64,000 nt of DNA, taken from positions 1 through 64,000 of the forward strand of contig JACRDA010000093.1 of assembly GCA_016212965.1 (NCBI GenBank). The letters are read 5' to 3'. The position numbers were made by a program, and so were the translations under genes. Origin of the DNA: Myxococcales bacterium. Lineage in GTDB: Bacteria; Myxococcota_A; Polyangia; Polyangiales; Polyangiaceae. Below are positions 43,288-50,973 of the stretch, piece after piece. Every line of letters starts with the position of its first letter. Position 1 is the first letter of the stretch. The notes beneath the pieces were generated by a model. It was not told the DNA's origin. It was given only the letters and a program-made list of their open reading frames with translations, and made no database searches.

Positions 43288-46219
43288 CGTGACGGCCGCG
43301 AAGCTCGCTGCCTCCGGGCACGAGGTGATCGGCGTCGACCTCGACGCGAGCAAGGTCGCGAGCATCGAGCGCGGGCGCCCGCCGGTGACCGAGCCGGGGC
43401 TCGACGACCTGATGCACAAGGCCTGGGCGGCCGGGCGCTTGCGGGCGACCACCTCGGTGAAGGCGGCGCTCGAGCACGCCGAGCTGGCGCTCATCTGCGT
43501 CGGGACGCCGACGGGCGCGACCGGCGGGCCGGACCTCGGCGCGCTCGAGCGGGTGGGCGTCGAGATCGGTGCCGCGCTCGGCAACCGGATGGACTGCGCG
43601 GTCGTGCTGCGCAGCACCGTGCTGCCGGGCACGACCGAGGGCGAGCTCGCGGCCGCCCTCGCGGCCGGCGCGCCGCACCAGGACTTTCGGGCCCCGCTCG
43701 CCTTCGTGCCGGAGTTCATGCGCGAGGGCGCGGCGCTCCGGGACTTCACCTGCCCGCCCTTCTCGCTGCTCGGCTGCTCGGACGCGCAGACGGACCAGAA
43801 GCTGCGGCGCCTGTTCGTCGACGTCGACGCGCCATTCGTGGCGGCGACCATCCGCGTGGCCGAGACCGTGAAGTACGCCGCCAACGCCTACCACGCGCTC
43901 AAGATCTGCTTCGCCAACGAGATCGGCGCCCTCTGTGCTGCCCGCGGGGTCGACGGCGACGAGGTGATGCGCATCTTCCGCCTCGATCGCAAGCTCAACG
44001 TCTCGGACGCGTACCTGCGCCCGGGCTTCGCCTTCGGCGGCTCGTGCCTCGGCAAGGACGTGCGCGCGCTCGCCTACGCGGCCGAGGCCGGCGGCGTCAC
44101 GCTGCCCATCATCACCTCGATGCTGCCCTCGAACGACGCGCACGTGAACCGCGCCGTCGCGGCCATCGTGCGCACGGGCGAACGCAAGGTGGGTGTCCTC
44201 GGTCTGGCCTTCAAGCCGGGCACGGACGACGTGCGCGAGAGCCCGCTCGTGACGCTCGTCACGCGCCTGCAGGATGCCGGCTGCGAGGTGCGCGTCTTCG
44301 ACCGCGTGCTGAAGCAGGCGACCCTCATCGGGCGCAACCGCGAGTTCCTCGAGACGCACATCCACGACTTCGGCAAGGTGCTGTGCAGCGACGTGCGCGA
44401 GCTCGTGGCCCACGCCCGCACGCTGGTGCTCGGCCACGACGGTCCCGATGCCGACCAGGCCCGGTCGCTCGCCCGCCGCGGGTGCGAGATCATCGATCTG
44501 ACCCGCGGGACGCCGCCGGTCCCCGTCGAGGACGTCGAGGCGAAGCGCGGCGACCGCGGCGCTCGCGCGACGGTGATGCGTCGGCTTCTCGGCCTGCTCT
44601 GCGTGGGTACGGCCCTCGGCTGCTCCTCGGTGGCGCCGTTCGCGCCGACGGATGCCGGCAGCGCGGCCGGAGTGCCGCCGCCGACGGCCGCGCCGAGCTA
44701 CGCGGCGGCGGCTCCGAGCGACGTGCAGAGCGTCGAGCTGCCGCCTCCGGGGCTCGGCAGCGGTCCCATGCGTACCCTCGCCGAGGACGCCGACCTGCAG
44801 CGCGCGCTCGACGACGCACGGCCGGGCGACGTGCTCGTGCTCGCATCGGGTGCGAGCTACGTCGGGCCGTTCGTGCTGCCGCGCAAGGTCGGCGATGGCT
44901 GGATCACCATCGCCGGACCGACGCCGAGCGCGCGCGGCGTCCGCGTCGCTCCCGCGCAGGCGGGCGCGATGCCGAAGCTCTCGGCCGCAGCGGGGGCGGT
45001 GCTCTCGGCCGAGCCGGGCGCCCACCACTACCGCTTCGTCGGGCTCGAGATCCGACCGACCCCGGGCGCCTTCCTCCACAACCTCGTCGTGCTCGGCGAC
45101 GCGAGCATGGCCGCGGACGCCGTGCCCCACCACCTGTCCTTCGAGGGCTGCTATCTGCACGGGGATCCGGCGCTGGGTACGCGCCGGGGCGTGGCGCTGA
45201 ACTCGGCCTACACCGCCGTCGTCGACTCCTACCTCGCCGACTTCAAGGAGCAGGGGGCCGACTCGCAGGCGATCGCCGGCTGGGCCGGGCCGGGACCGTT
45301 CCTCATCGAGAACGACTACCTCGAGGCCGCCGGCGAGAACGTGATGTTCGGCGGCGCCGACGCCCCCGACGCGACGCGCATCCCGTCCGACATCGTGGTT
45401 CGGGGCAACCACTTCTCGAAGCCCCTCGCGTGGAAGCGCGGCGAGAGCGGTTACGGCGGGGAGCGCTGGAGCGTGAAGAACATCTTCGAGCTCAAGAGCG
45501 CGCGGCGCGTCTTCGTGGCCGACAACCTCTTCGAGCACAACTGGCCGGACTCCCAGAACGGCTTCGCCATCCTCTTCACCGTGCGCAACCAGGAGGGGGG
45601 CGCGCCGTGGTCGACCGTCGAGGACGTGACCTTCCGCGGCAACATCGTGCGCGGCAGCGCCTCGGCGGTGAACGTGCTCGGGCGCGACGACGCGCGCGGC
45701 GGCGCCAGCGGTCGCGCGCAGCGGATCCTCGTGCGCGACAACCTGTTCCTCGACATCGGGGGCGCTCGCTGGGGCGGCGGAGGCACGCTCTTCCAGCTGC
45801 TCGAGGGCACGCGCGACGTCGTGATCGAGCACAACACGGCGTTCCACGCCGGCAACGTGATCACGGCCGACGGTGCGCGGCACGAGGGCTTCGTCTTCCG
45901 CGACAACGTCGTGGCGGTCAACCGCTACGGCATCTTCGGCAGCGGCGCCGGGAGCGGCACGTCGGCGCTCGCCGCGTTCTTCCCGGGGGCCGACGTGCGC
46001 CGCAACGTGTTCGCCGGCGGGCGCGCCGAGGACTACCCCGCCGACAACTTCTTCCCGGCGACGCTCGACGCGGTCGTGCGCGTCGAGCCGGGCAGTGCCG
46101 TCCGCCTCGTCGCCGACGGGTTCCGGCGCGCCGGCACCGACGGCAAGGATCTCGGCGCCGACCCGGCGGCGCTCGTCGCGGCCGTGCGCGCCGGCGGCGG
46201 CGGGGAGTCGTCGCCGTGA
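43250..46219 (+). CDS. AlgD-like nucleotide-sugar 6-dehydrogenase in frame with a beta-helix lipoprotein
   Basis: One 989-codon frame. Residues 1-430 are a complete dehydrogenase: NAD motif FGMGYVGSVTAA, STVLPGTTEGEL, and Cys266 in RPGFAFGGSCLGKDVRAL, then KVGVLGLAFKPGTDDVRESPLV. This wording is closest to GDP-mannose 6-dehydrogenase (AlgD), although UDP-glucose dehydrogenase cannot be excluded. No stop follows; the frame continues through about 20 linker residues to an internal Met443 that begins a lipoprotein signal (LGC lipobox) and then a right-handed beta-helix. Either a true fusion or a lost stop between two coupled genes; an out-of-frame TGA overlaps the internal ATG. GAGGAGG six bases before the ATG sets the start. 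Confidence 0.8.
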   Translation: MHVAVFGMGYVGSVTAAKLAASGHEVIGVDLDASKVASIERGRPPVTEPGLDDLMHKAWAAGRLRATTSVKAALEHAELALICVGTPTGATGGPDLGALERVGVEIGAALGNRMDCAVVLRSTVLPGTTEGELAAALAAGAPHQDFRAPLAFVPEFMREGAALRDFTCPPFSLLGCSDAQTDQKLRRLFVDVDAPFVAATIRVAETVKYAANAYHALKICFANEIGALCAARGVDGDEVMRIFRLDRKLNVSDAYLRPGFAFGGSCLGKDVRALAYAAEAGGVTLPIITSMLPSNDAHVNRAVAAIVRTGERKVGVLGLAFKPGTDDVRESPLVTLVTRLQDAGCEVRVFDRVLKQATLIGRNREFLETHIHDFGKVLCSDVRELVAHARTLVLGHDGPDADQARSLARRGCEIIDLTRGTPPVPVEDVEAKRGDRGARATVMRRLLGLLCVGTALGCSSVAPFAPTDAGSAAGVPPPTAAPSYAAAAPSDVQSVELPPPGLGSGPMRTLAEDADLQRALDDARPGDVLVLASGASYVGPFVLPRKVGDGWITIAGPTPSARGVRVAPAQAGAMPKLSAAAGAVLSAEPGAHHYRFVGLEIRPTPGAFLHNLVVLGDASMAADAVPHHLSFEGCYLHGDPALGTRRGVALNSAYTAVVDSYLADFKEQGADSQAIAGWAGPGPFLIENDYLEAAGENVMFGGADAPDATRIPSDIVVRGNHFSKPLAWKRGESGYGGERWSVKNIFELKSARRVFVADNLFEHNWPDSQNGFAILFTVRNQEGGAPWSTVEDVTFRGNIVRGSASAVNVLGRDDARGGASGRAQRILVRDNLFLDIGGARWGGGGTLFQLLEGTRDVVIEHNTAFHAGNVITADGARHEGFVFRDNVVAVNRYGIFGSGAGSGTSALAAFFPGADVRRNVFAGGRAEDYPADNFFPATLDAVVRVEPGSAVRLVADGFRRAGTDGKDLGADPAALVAAVRAGGGGESSP
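44576..46219 (+). CDS. right-handed beta-helix lipoprotein (alternative internal start)
   Basis: If translated from ATG 44576 this is a 547 aa lipoprotein: signal MRRLLGLLCVGTALGC with lipobox Cys16, a Pro/Ala linker, then a parallel beta-helix (AAGVPPPTAAPS linker; RFVGLEIRPTPGAF, LSFEGCYLHGD, FLIENDYLEAAGENVMFGG, FRGNIVRGSASAVNVLG, RILVRDNLFLDIGG, VIEHNTAFHAGNVI, FRDNVVAVNRYGIFG). Beta-helix proteins in polymer loci include lyases and alginate-type C5-epimerases, but no catalytic motif is certain. No strong Shine-Dalgarno precedes this ATG. It overlaps the GT2 gene by GTGA. Confidence 0.65.
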   Translation: MRRLLGLLCVGTALGCSSVAPFAPTDAGSAAGVPPPTAAPSYAAAAPSDVQSVELPPPGLGSGPMRTLAEDADLQRALDDARPGDVLVLASGASYVGPFVLPRKVGDGWITIAGPTPSARGVRVAPAQAGAMPKLSAAAGAVLSAEPGAHHYRFVGLEIRPTPGAFLHNLVVLGDASMAADAVPHHLSFEGCYLHGDPALGTRRGVALNSAYTAVVDSYLADFKEQGADSQAIAGWAGPGPFLIENDYLEAAGENVMFGGADAPDATRIPSDIVVRGNHFSKPLAWKRGESGYGGERWSVKNIFELKSARRVFVADNLFEHNWPDSQNGFAILFTVRNQEGGAPWSTVEDVTFRGNIVRGSASAVNVLGRDDARGGASGRAQRILVRDNLFLDIGGARWGGGGTLFQLLEGTRDVVIEHNTAFHAGNVITADGARHEGFVFRDNVVAVNRYGIFGSGAGSGTSALAAFFPGADVRRNVFAGGRAEDYPADNFFPATLDAVVRVEPGSAVRLVADGFRRAGTDGKDLGADPAALVAAVRAGGGGESSP

Positions 46220-47418
46220 GCGCCACGCTGCTCGCCGTCGCCTTCTGGTCGTCGCTCGGGCTGCTCGCCTACACGTACCTCGGCTACCCCGTGCTGCTCT
46301 GGGTCTGGGCCCGGCTGCGCACGCGGCCGGTGCGGCGCGACCCCGCACTCTTGCCGTCCGTGACCGTGCTCGCGGTCGTCCAGGACGAGGCCGCGCAGAT
46401 CGAGCGACGCATCCTGAACCTGCTCGATCTCGACTATCCACGCGACCTGCTCGAGCTCGTGATCGCCTCCGACGGCTCGCGCGACGACACCGTGGCGCGG
46501 GCGCGGGCGTACGCCCACGAGGGCGTCCTCGTGCTCGATTTCGCCGAGCGGCGCGGCAAGCCGGCGGCGCTGGCCGATGCCGGCCGCGTCGCCCGCGGCG
46601 AAGTCCTGGTCCTGTGCGACGCCCGGCAGCGCATCGAGCCCCAGGCGCTGCGCCTGCTCGTGGCGCCGTTCGCCGACCCGCGCGTGGGCGTCGTGAGCGG
46701 TGCGATCGTGCTCGGCCGTACGGGGGCGGCCGTGGGCCGTGGCCTCGGCCTCTACGCTCGTTACGAGACCTTCGTGCGGGCCTGCGAGAGCCGCATCGAC
46801 TCCATGCTCGGGGCGACGGGCGCGCTCTACGCCGTCCGGCGCCGGTTGTTCGCGCCGCTTCCGATCGACACCTTGGCCGACGATCTGGTCCTGCCTTGCC
46901 GCGTCCTGCGAGGCGGCTACCGCGTCGTGCTCGAGGCCGAGGCGCGGGCGGTGGACGAGGCGCCCCGAAGCGCAAGAAAAGAGTTTGCGCGCAAAGTTCG
47001 CACCCTCGCCGGGGTCTGTCAGCTCTTCGCGCGCGAGCGCTGGCTCCTCGTGCCGTGGCGCAATCGGGTCTGGCTGCAGACCCTTTCCCACAAGGGGCTG
47101 CGGCTGCTCGGGCCGTGGCTCATCCTGGTCCTCGTGGCAGCGAGCGCCGTCCACCCCGGGCCGTTCTACCGCGTGGCGTTCGGGGCCGAGCTCGTCTTCT
47201 TCGCCACGGCGCTGCTCGGTCTCGGCGCACAGCGCCTCGGGCGTGGTGGACCGCTCTCGGTGCCCTACACCTTCTGCCTGCTGCAGGTCGCCGCGGTGGT
47301 GGGCCTCTTGCGCTTCGCGACTCACCGGCAGCCCGTGTGCTGGAAGCCGGTGCCCGCCAAGCCCGGCCCCGCACCGAGCGAAGATTCGCTCGCCTCCGGA
47401 CGCTGGCCCCCGCGGTGA
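46216..47418 (+). CDS. membrane GT2-family glycosyltransferase
   Basis: 400 aa. One N-terminal TM, then a GT-A catalytic domain: VIASDGSRDDT near 96, CDARQ (D-x-D position) near 138, GATGALYAVRRRLF near 199 and TLADDLVLPCRVL near 221, followed by three TM segments. Resembles processive or hyaluronan/cellulose-type GT2 enzymes, but the processivity motif QxxRW is not obvious. It begins with a GTG in a GTGA overlap and is the last gene of the second polysaccharide block. Confidence 0.88.
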   Translation: MSATLLAVAFWSSLGLLAYTYLGYPVLLWVWARLRTRPVRRDPALLPSVTVLAVVQDEAAQIERRILNLLDLDYPRDLLELVIASDGSRDDTVARARAYAHEGVLVLDFAERRGKPAALADAGRVARGEVLVLCDARQRIEPQALRLLVAPFADPRVGVVSGAIVLGRTGAAVGRGLGLYARYETFVRACESRIDSMLGATGALYAVRRRLFAPLPIDTLADDLVLPCRVLRGGYRVVLEAEARAVDEAPRSARKEFARKVRTLAGVCQLFARERWLLVPWRNRVWLQTLSHKGLRLLGPWLILVLVAASAVHPGPFYRVAFGAELVFFATALLGLGAQRLGRGGPLSVPYTFCLLQVAAVVGLLRFATHRQPVCWKPVPAKPGPAPSEDSLASGRWPPR

Positions 47419-47436
47419 CGCTGCCCCGAGGCGCGG

Positions 47437-47451
47437 TGGCACGTCGGTTGC
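47437..47451 (+). promoter_or_regulatory. sigma-54 promoter (-24/-12)
   Basis: TGGCACG, 4 bases, TTGC. GG (47438-47439) and GC (47450-47451) are exactly 10 bases apart, matching the sigma-54 consensus TGGCACG-N4-TTGCW except for the last base. Transcription would start near 47462, about 20 bases before a small ORF and 140 before the RsbS-RsbT gene. Confidence 0.75.
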
Positions 47452-47482
47452 CTGTCCGTGGAGCGTCCCAGGAGGCAGTCCG

Positions 47483-47590
47483 ATGCACCAACCTCACGAA
47501 TCTCACGGGACGACTTCTACCCTGCGCGGGGCGCTGGCCCGACCGGCGCCGCAGGGCGACGCGCGCGTGGCGCTCGCGCCGCGTTCTTGA
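47483..47590 (+). CDS. small ORF (35 aa) between sigma-54 promoter and RsbS-RsbT gene
   Basis: ATG preceded by a perfect AGGAGG (47470-47475) with 7-base spacing. The peptide begins MHQPHESHGTTSTLRG, is Arg/Ala/Pro-rich and has no membrane segment. Its TGA is 13 bases before the next ATG. The SD is stronger than that of most genes in the window, which argues for real translation as a leader or small protein; there is no homology evidence. Confidence 0.45.
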   Translation: MHQPHESHGTTSTLRGALARPAPQGDARVALAPRS

Positions 47591-47603
47591 GCGGGGGGTC
47601 ACC

Positions 47604-48374
47604 ATGGAGGCGATTCTCAAGCAAGGACGTTACGTCATTGCCACTTTGCAGCCGAGCTTCAGCGACGACGAGCTCCGGGGTCTGTGCGACGCGCTCGTCG
47701 CGCAGGTGGTCCAGCACCGCGTCCGGGGCGTCATCGTGGACGTCACGGCCGTCGACGTCATGGACTCCTGCGCCACGCGCACGGTCCGGGACATCGGCCG
47801 CATGGCGCGCGAGTGCGGTGCCGACACCATCGTGTGCGGGATGCGCCACGACGTCGCCTTCGCGATGGACCAGCTCGGCCTGTCCTTCGACGGCATCGCC
47901 ACCGTGGCGGACCGGTACGAGGGCGTGCTGCTGCTCGAGAGCCGCGCGAGCGAGCGGGGCGCCGTGGCGATGGGCGACGGCAAGGTGTGCGTGCCGATCG
48001 CCCGGAGCGAGGACATCGTTCGGGCGCGCCAGCTCGGGCGCACGATGGCCGGCGAGCTCGGGTTCTCGCCGCGGGACGTCACGCTGATCGCCACGGCGAT
48101 CTCGGAGCTGGCCCGCAACATCCTGCAGTACGCCGGCGAGGGCGAGATCGAGCTGTCGGCGATCGCGAGCGGGCAGGAGCAGGGGCTCGCGGTGGTGGCC
48201 ACCGATCGCGGTCCCGGCATCGAGAACGTGCAGCGCGCGCTGCAGCGCGGCTACTCCACCTCGGGGGGCCTCGGGCTGGGGCTGCCGGGCGTGCGGCAGC
48301 TGGTCGACGATTTCCGGATCGAGTCCACGCCGGGGCGGGGGACGACCGTCTCGACGCAGAAGTGGCGCCGGTAG
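47604..48374 (+). CDS. RsbS-RsbT fusion: STAS antagonist joined to switch kinase
   Basis: 256 aa. Residues 1-112 are an RsbS-like STAS domain: RGVIVDVTAVDVMDSCATRTV with Ser55 at the phosphorylation site, then TIVCGMRHDVAFAMDQLGLSFDGIATV. Residues ~123-256 are an RsbT-like GHKL kinase: CVPIARSEDIVRARQLGR, N-box ISELARN (E168, R171, N172), G1 box DRGPGI at 201-206, G2 box GGLGLGLPG at 221-229, end KWRR. In bacilli RsbS and RsbT are separate; RsbS holds RsbT in the stressosome until phosphorylated. An internal ATG (47970) could give free RsbT but lacks a Shine-Dalgarno. Upstream GGGGGG precedes the ATG. Next genes: RsbU_N-type histidine kinase and response regulator. Confidence 0.88.
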   Translation: MEAILKQGRYVIATLQPSFSDDELRGLCDALVAQVVQHRVRGVIVDVTAVDVMDSCATRTVRDIGRMARECGADTIVCGMRHDVAFAMDQLGLSFDGIATVADRYEGVLLLESRASERGAVAMGDGKVCVPIARSEDIVRARQLGRTMAGELGFSPRDVTLIATAISELARNILQYAGEGEIELSAIASGQEQGLAVVATDRGPGIENVQRALQRGYSTSGGLGLGLPGVRQLVDDFRIESTPGRGTTVSTQKWRR

Positions 48375-48414
48375 GCGGCCCGGCGGCAACCGCCATGCCG
48401 AGGGGAGCGACGTG

Positions 48415-48492
48415 ATGCGAACGACGAGCAGTGCACGCTACCGGTCGAGGGTACCGCGCCCCCGCCGCGGCCGAGCCCCGGGGGGACCATGA
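48415..48492 (+). CDS. possible small ORF (25 aa) coupled to the histidine kinase
   Basis: ATG preceded by AGGGGAG (7 bases upstream); a 25 aa Arg-rich peptide whose TGA overlaps the kinase ATG as ATGA. It may serve only to carry ribosomes into the kinase start, or may be chance in such GC-rich sequence. Confidence 0.25.
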   Translation: MRTTSSARYRSRVPRPRRGRAPGGP

Positions 48493-49469
48493 TGGCACCC
48501 CCGAGAGCTCCCGTGCAGGGCGCCGTCGCCCGCTTCCACGACGCCACCCAGACGCTCGAGAAGGAGTATCGGGCGGCCCTCGGGCGGGCCCTCGACGGCA
48601 TCGACGAGGCCTTGCTCGAGCGCGCCTACGAGCTCGGTCGCTCCGCGCTCGGCATCAACCTCGGCATCATCGATCTCGCCCACATCCACCACGAGGCGCT
48701 GACGAAGGTGCTGGTCGCCCGCGGTGCCGGCCAGGTGCCCGATGGCGTGCTCGACGCAGCGGCTCGCTTCTTCATGGAGAGCCTGTCCCCCTTCGAGATG
48801 AGCCACCGCGGCTTCGGCGAGACCACCGAGGCGCTGCGCCACCTGAACCAGGTGCTCGAGGACGAGGCGCGTCGCGTCGCGCGCGCGCTGCACGACGATG
48901 CCGCGCAGCTGCTCGTGTCCGTGTACCTGGAGCTCGAGACCGTGGCGCGCGACCTCGGTCCCGTGGCGGTGGGGCGCTTCGACACGCTGCGCGAGCTGCT
49001 CGGCGGCATCCAGGAGCAGCTGCGCCGGCTGTCGCACGAGATTCGCCCGCCGGTGCTCGACGACCTCGGCCTCGCGCCGGCGCTCGAGTTCCTGGCCGAG
49101 GGCGTGGCGGCCCGCGCCCACCTCGAGGTGCGCATCGCGAGCCACCTCGAGGGTCGGCTGCCGCCGAACGTGGAGATCGCCCTGTACCGCATCGTGCAGG
49201 AGGCCCTGAACAACGTCGTGCGGCACGCCCGCGCCAGCCGTGCGACGGTGGAGCTGGCACGGACGCCGGGCGAGGTGACCTGCACGGTCGCCGACAACGG
49301 CGTCGGCTTCGAGACCACGACGCTCGTGCAGTCGGGTCTGGATCGCGGCATCGGGCTGCTCAGCATCCGCGAGCGCCTGCAGGCGCTGAGCGGGACGTTC
49401 ACGATACGGAGCTCCGCGGGCGGTGGAACGGAGCTCCGGGTCACCATTCCCCTGGAGGAACGACCATGA
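48489..49469 (+). CDS. sensor histidine kinase with RsbU N-terminal (RsbT-binding) domain
   Basis: 326 aa, soluble. Residues ~15-118 match the RsbU_N pattern: LLERAYELGRSAL, IIDLAHIHHEAL, AARFFMESLSPFEMSHRGF. HisKA_3 dimerisation helix ARALHDDAAQLLVS with phospho-acceptor His135, then LSHEIRPPVLDDLGLAPALEFL and a HATPase domain with N-box EALNNVVRHA and G box DNGVGFE. No transmembrane sensor. In B. subtilis the RsbU_N domain is where RsbT binds to switch on a PP2C phosphatase; here it sits on a NarL-type kinase just downstream of RsbS-RsbT. Overlaps the regulator gene by ATGA. Confidence 0.9.
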   Translation: MMAPPRAPVQGAVARFHDATQTLEKEYRAALGRALDGIDEALLERAYELGRSALGINLGIIDLAHIHHEALTKVLVARGAGQVPDGVLDAAARFFMESLSPFEMSHRGFGETTEALRHLNQVLEDEARRVARALHDDAAQLLVSVYLELETVARDLGPVAVGRFDTLRELLGGIQEQLRRLSHEIRPPVLDDLGLAPALEFLAEGVAARAHLEVRIASHLEGRLPPNVEIALYRIVQEALNNVVRHARASRATVELARTPGEVTCTVADNGVGFETTTLVQSGLDRGIGLLSIRERLQALSGTFTIRSSAGGGTELRVTIPLEERP

Positions 49470-50095
49470 CGCGCATTCTGCTCGCGGACGACCACCAGCT
49501 CGTGCGACAGGGCCTGCGCTCGCTGCTCGAGCGCGACGGCTTCGAGATCGTCGGCGAGGCGTCGAACGGCCGCGAGGCCGTGGATCTCGCCAAGACCCTG
49601 CGCCCGGACGTGGCCGTGCTCGACCTTGCCATGCCGGTGATGAACGGCATCGACGCCGCACGCGCGATCGCCGCGGCCTCGAGCCGCACGCAGTGCATCG
49701 TCCTGACGATGTACGAGGAGAGTCGCTACGTGCTCGAGGCGCTGCAGGCCGGGGTACGCGGGTACCTCCTGAAGTCGCGCGCCGCGGCCGACCTCGTCCA
49801 GGCGATCCGCGAGGTCGCGGGGGGCGCCACGTACCTGAGCCCCGGCATCTCCGAGACCGTCGTACAGGCCTACCTGCACAAGACCGGCCCCACGGACGAC
49901 GTGCTGACCTCGCGCGAGCGCCAGGTGCTGCAGCTCATCGCCGAGGGGAAGTCGACCAAGGAGGCGGCGTCGGTGCTCGGCATGAGCGTGAAGACGGCCG
50001 AGAGCCACCGCACGCACCTCATGAAGAAGCTCGGCATCCACGAGACGGCGAGCCTCGTGCGCTACGCGATCCGACGCGGTCTCGTGCAGGCCTGA
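49466..50095 (+). CDS. NarL/LuxR-family response regulator
   Basis: 209 aa. Receiver domain with phospho-acceptor Asp53 in VLDLAMP, acidic pair ADDH, conserved Thr (LTMYEES) and Lys (LLKSRAA). C-terminal LuxR helix-turn-helix LTSRERQVLQLIAEGKSTKEAASVLGMSVKTAESHRTHLMKKLGI. Cognate partner of the preceding kinase. DNA targets unknown. Confidence 0.95.
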   Translation: MTRILLADDHQLVRQGLRSLLERDGFEIVGEASNGREAVDLAKTLRPDVAVLDLAMPVMNGIDAARAIAAASSRTQCIVLTMYEESRYVLEALQAGVRGYLLKSRAAADLVQAIREVAGGATYLSPGISETVVQAYLHKTGPTDDVLTSRERQVLQLIAEGKSTKEAASVLGMSVKTAESHRTHLMKKLGIHETASLVRYAIRRGLVQA

Positions 50096-50140
50096 CGGAC
50101 GCGCCGCTTCGCGCCGGGCGGCCGTGGCCGGTGCGCGACG

Positions 50141-50776
50141 CTACGGCGCCGGGCGCCCGTCGTCCGCGAACGCGAGCTCGAGGTCGCGCATGGACTTGAA
50201 GCGCTCTTTGCGGTTCTTGCGGAAGGCGCGGTCGAAAAAGACGTCGAGAGATTCGGGCAGGCCGAGGTCGAGCGAGCTCGGAGGCGCGAAGCGCCCGTGC
50301 ACCACGGAGAGACACGTCTGCACGACGCTCGGTCCCTTGAAGGGCGGCGTGCCGGTGAGCGCCTCGTAGAGCAGGACGGCCACGGTCCAGAGGTCGGCGT
50401 ACACGCCGTGCGCGTCGACGCCGCGGAGCTGCTCGGGGCTCCGGTACGCGGGCGCGACGGGTCCACGCGGGCGGGGCGCGGCGCCGGGGCTCGTGGGCCC
50501 GGCGTCCGTCCGGGGAACCAGGCGCGCCACGCCGTCGCCGCGCAGCCAGACGAGCCCGGGGTCGAGCGCCCCGTGGAAGCGGCCCCGCGCGTGGGCGGGC
50601 CCGAGCGCACGGGCGAGCGCCCCGGCCAGGCTCCGGGCAGCCGCCAGGCCGAGCGGGCCGGTGCTCGCCAGCCGGTCGCGCAGCGTCTGCAGCGGCGCCG
50701 CCGCGGCGGCGTCCTCGACGTCCTGCACGTCGCCGCGGGGCCACGCGCCCGCCGCATCTAGGTACGTGGTCACCAT
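50141..50776 (-). CDS. Ser/Thr pseudokinase-like protein (N-lobe missing)
   Basis: 211 aa. The C-lobe of a Hanks kinase is clear: YRSPEQLRGVDAHGVYADLWTVAVLLYEALTGTPPF and FDRAFRKNRKERFKSMRDLELAF. But the Gly-loop and the lysine of the N-lobe are absent, the catalytic loop reads FHGALDPGLV (HRD and Asn lost) and no DFG is present. It should not phosphorylate; it may act as a scaffold or decoy. Start chosen at the ATG (50776) with a short N-terminal region. Divergent from the intact kinase and convergent with the response regulator gene. Confidence 0.75.
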   Translation of the reverse strand: MVTTYLDAAGAWPRGDVQDVEDAAAAAPLQTLRDRLASTGPLGLAAARSLAGALARALGPAHARGRFHGALDPGLVWLRGDGVARLVPRTDAGPTSPGAAPRPRGPVAPAYRSPEQLRGVDAHGVYADLWTVAVLLYEALTGTPPFKGPSVVQTCLSVVHGRFAPPSSLDLGLPESLDVFFDRAFRKNRKERFKSMRDLELAFADDGRPAP

Positions 50777-50864
50777 CTCGCTGCTACCACCGTGCGACCG
50801 CGCGGCCCGGCCGTCCATGGGGCGTGTGCCGGTCGCGGCGTGGGTCCTCGCCGGGTCTGGGCCC

Positions 50865-50876
50865 GGGTGATCACCC
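50865..50876. promoter_or_regulatory. perfect 12-bp palindrome GGGTGATCACCC
   Basis: Lies in the 197-base divergent spacer between the pseudokinase and kinase genes, about midway. A dimeric repressor could act on both promoters from here. No other copy was noticed in the window. Confidence 0.4.
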
Positions 50877-50973
50877 AGGGGCCGTTGCGGGTCGCGTCGC
50901 CGATGACGAACTTCGAGGGGCGAGCAGCCCGCGGCAGGCGCAAGTGTCCGCCCGAGCCTCGGCAGGAGAGCCA

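Noticed and set aside
39940-46975. Minus-strand frames of 1314 and 1327 aa
   Set aside because: Antisense shadows of the second polysaccharide block; every segment is fully explained on the plus strand.
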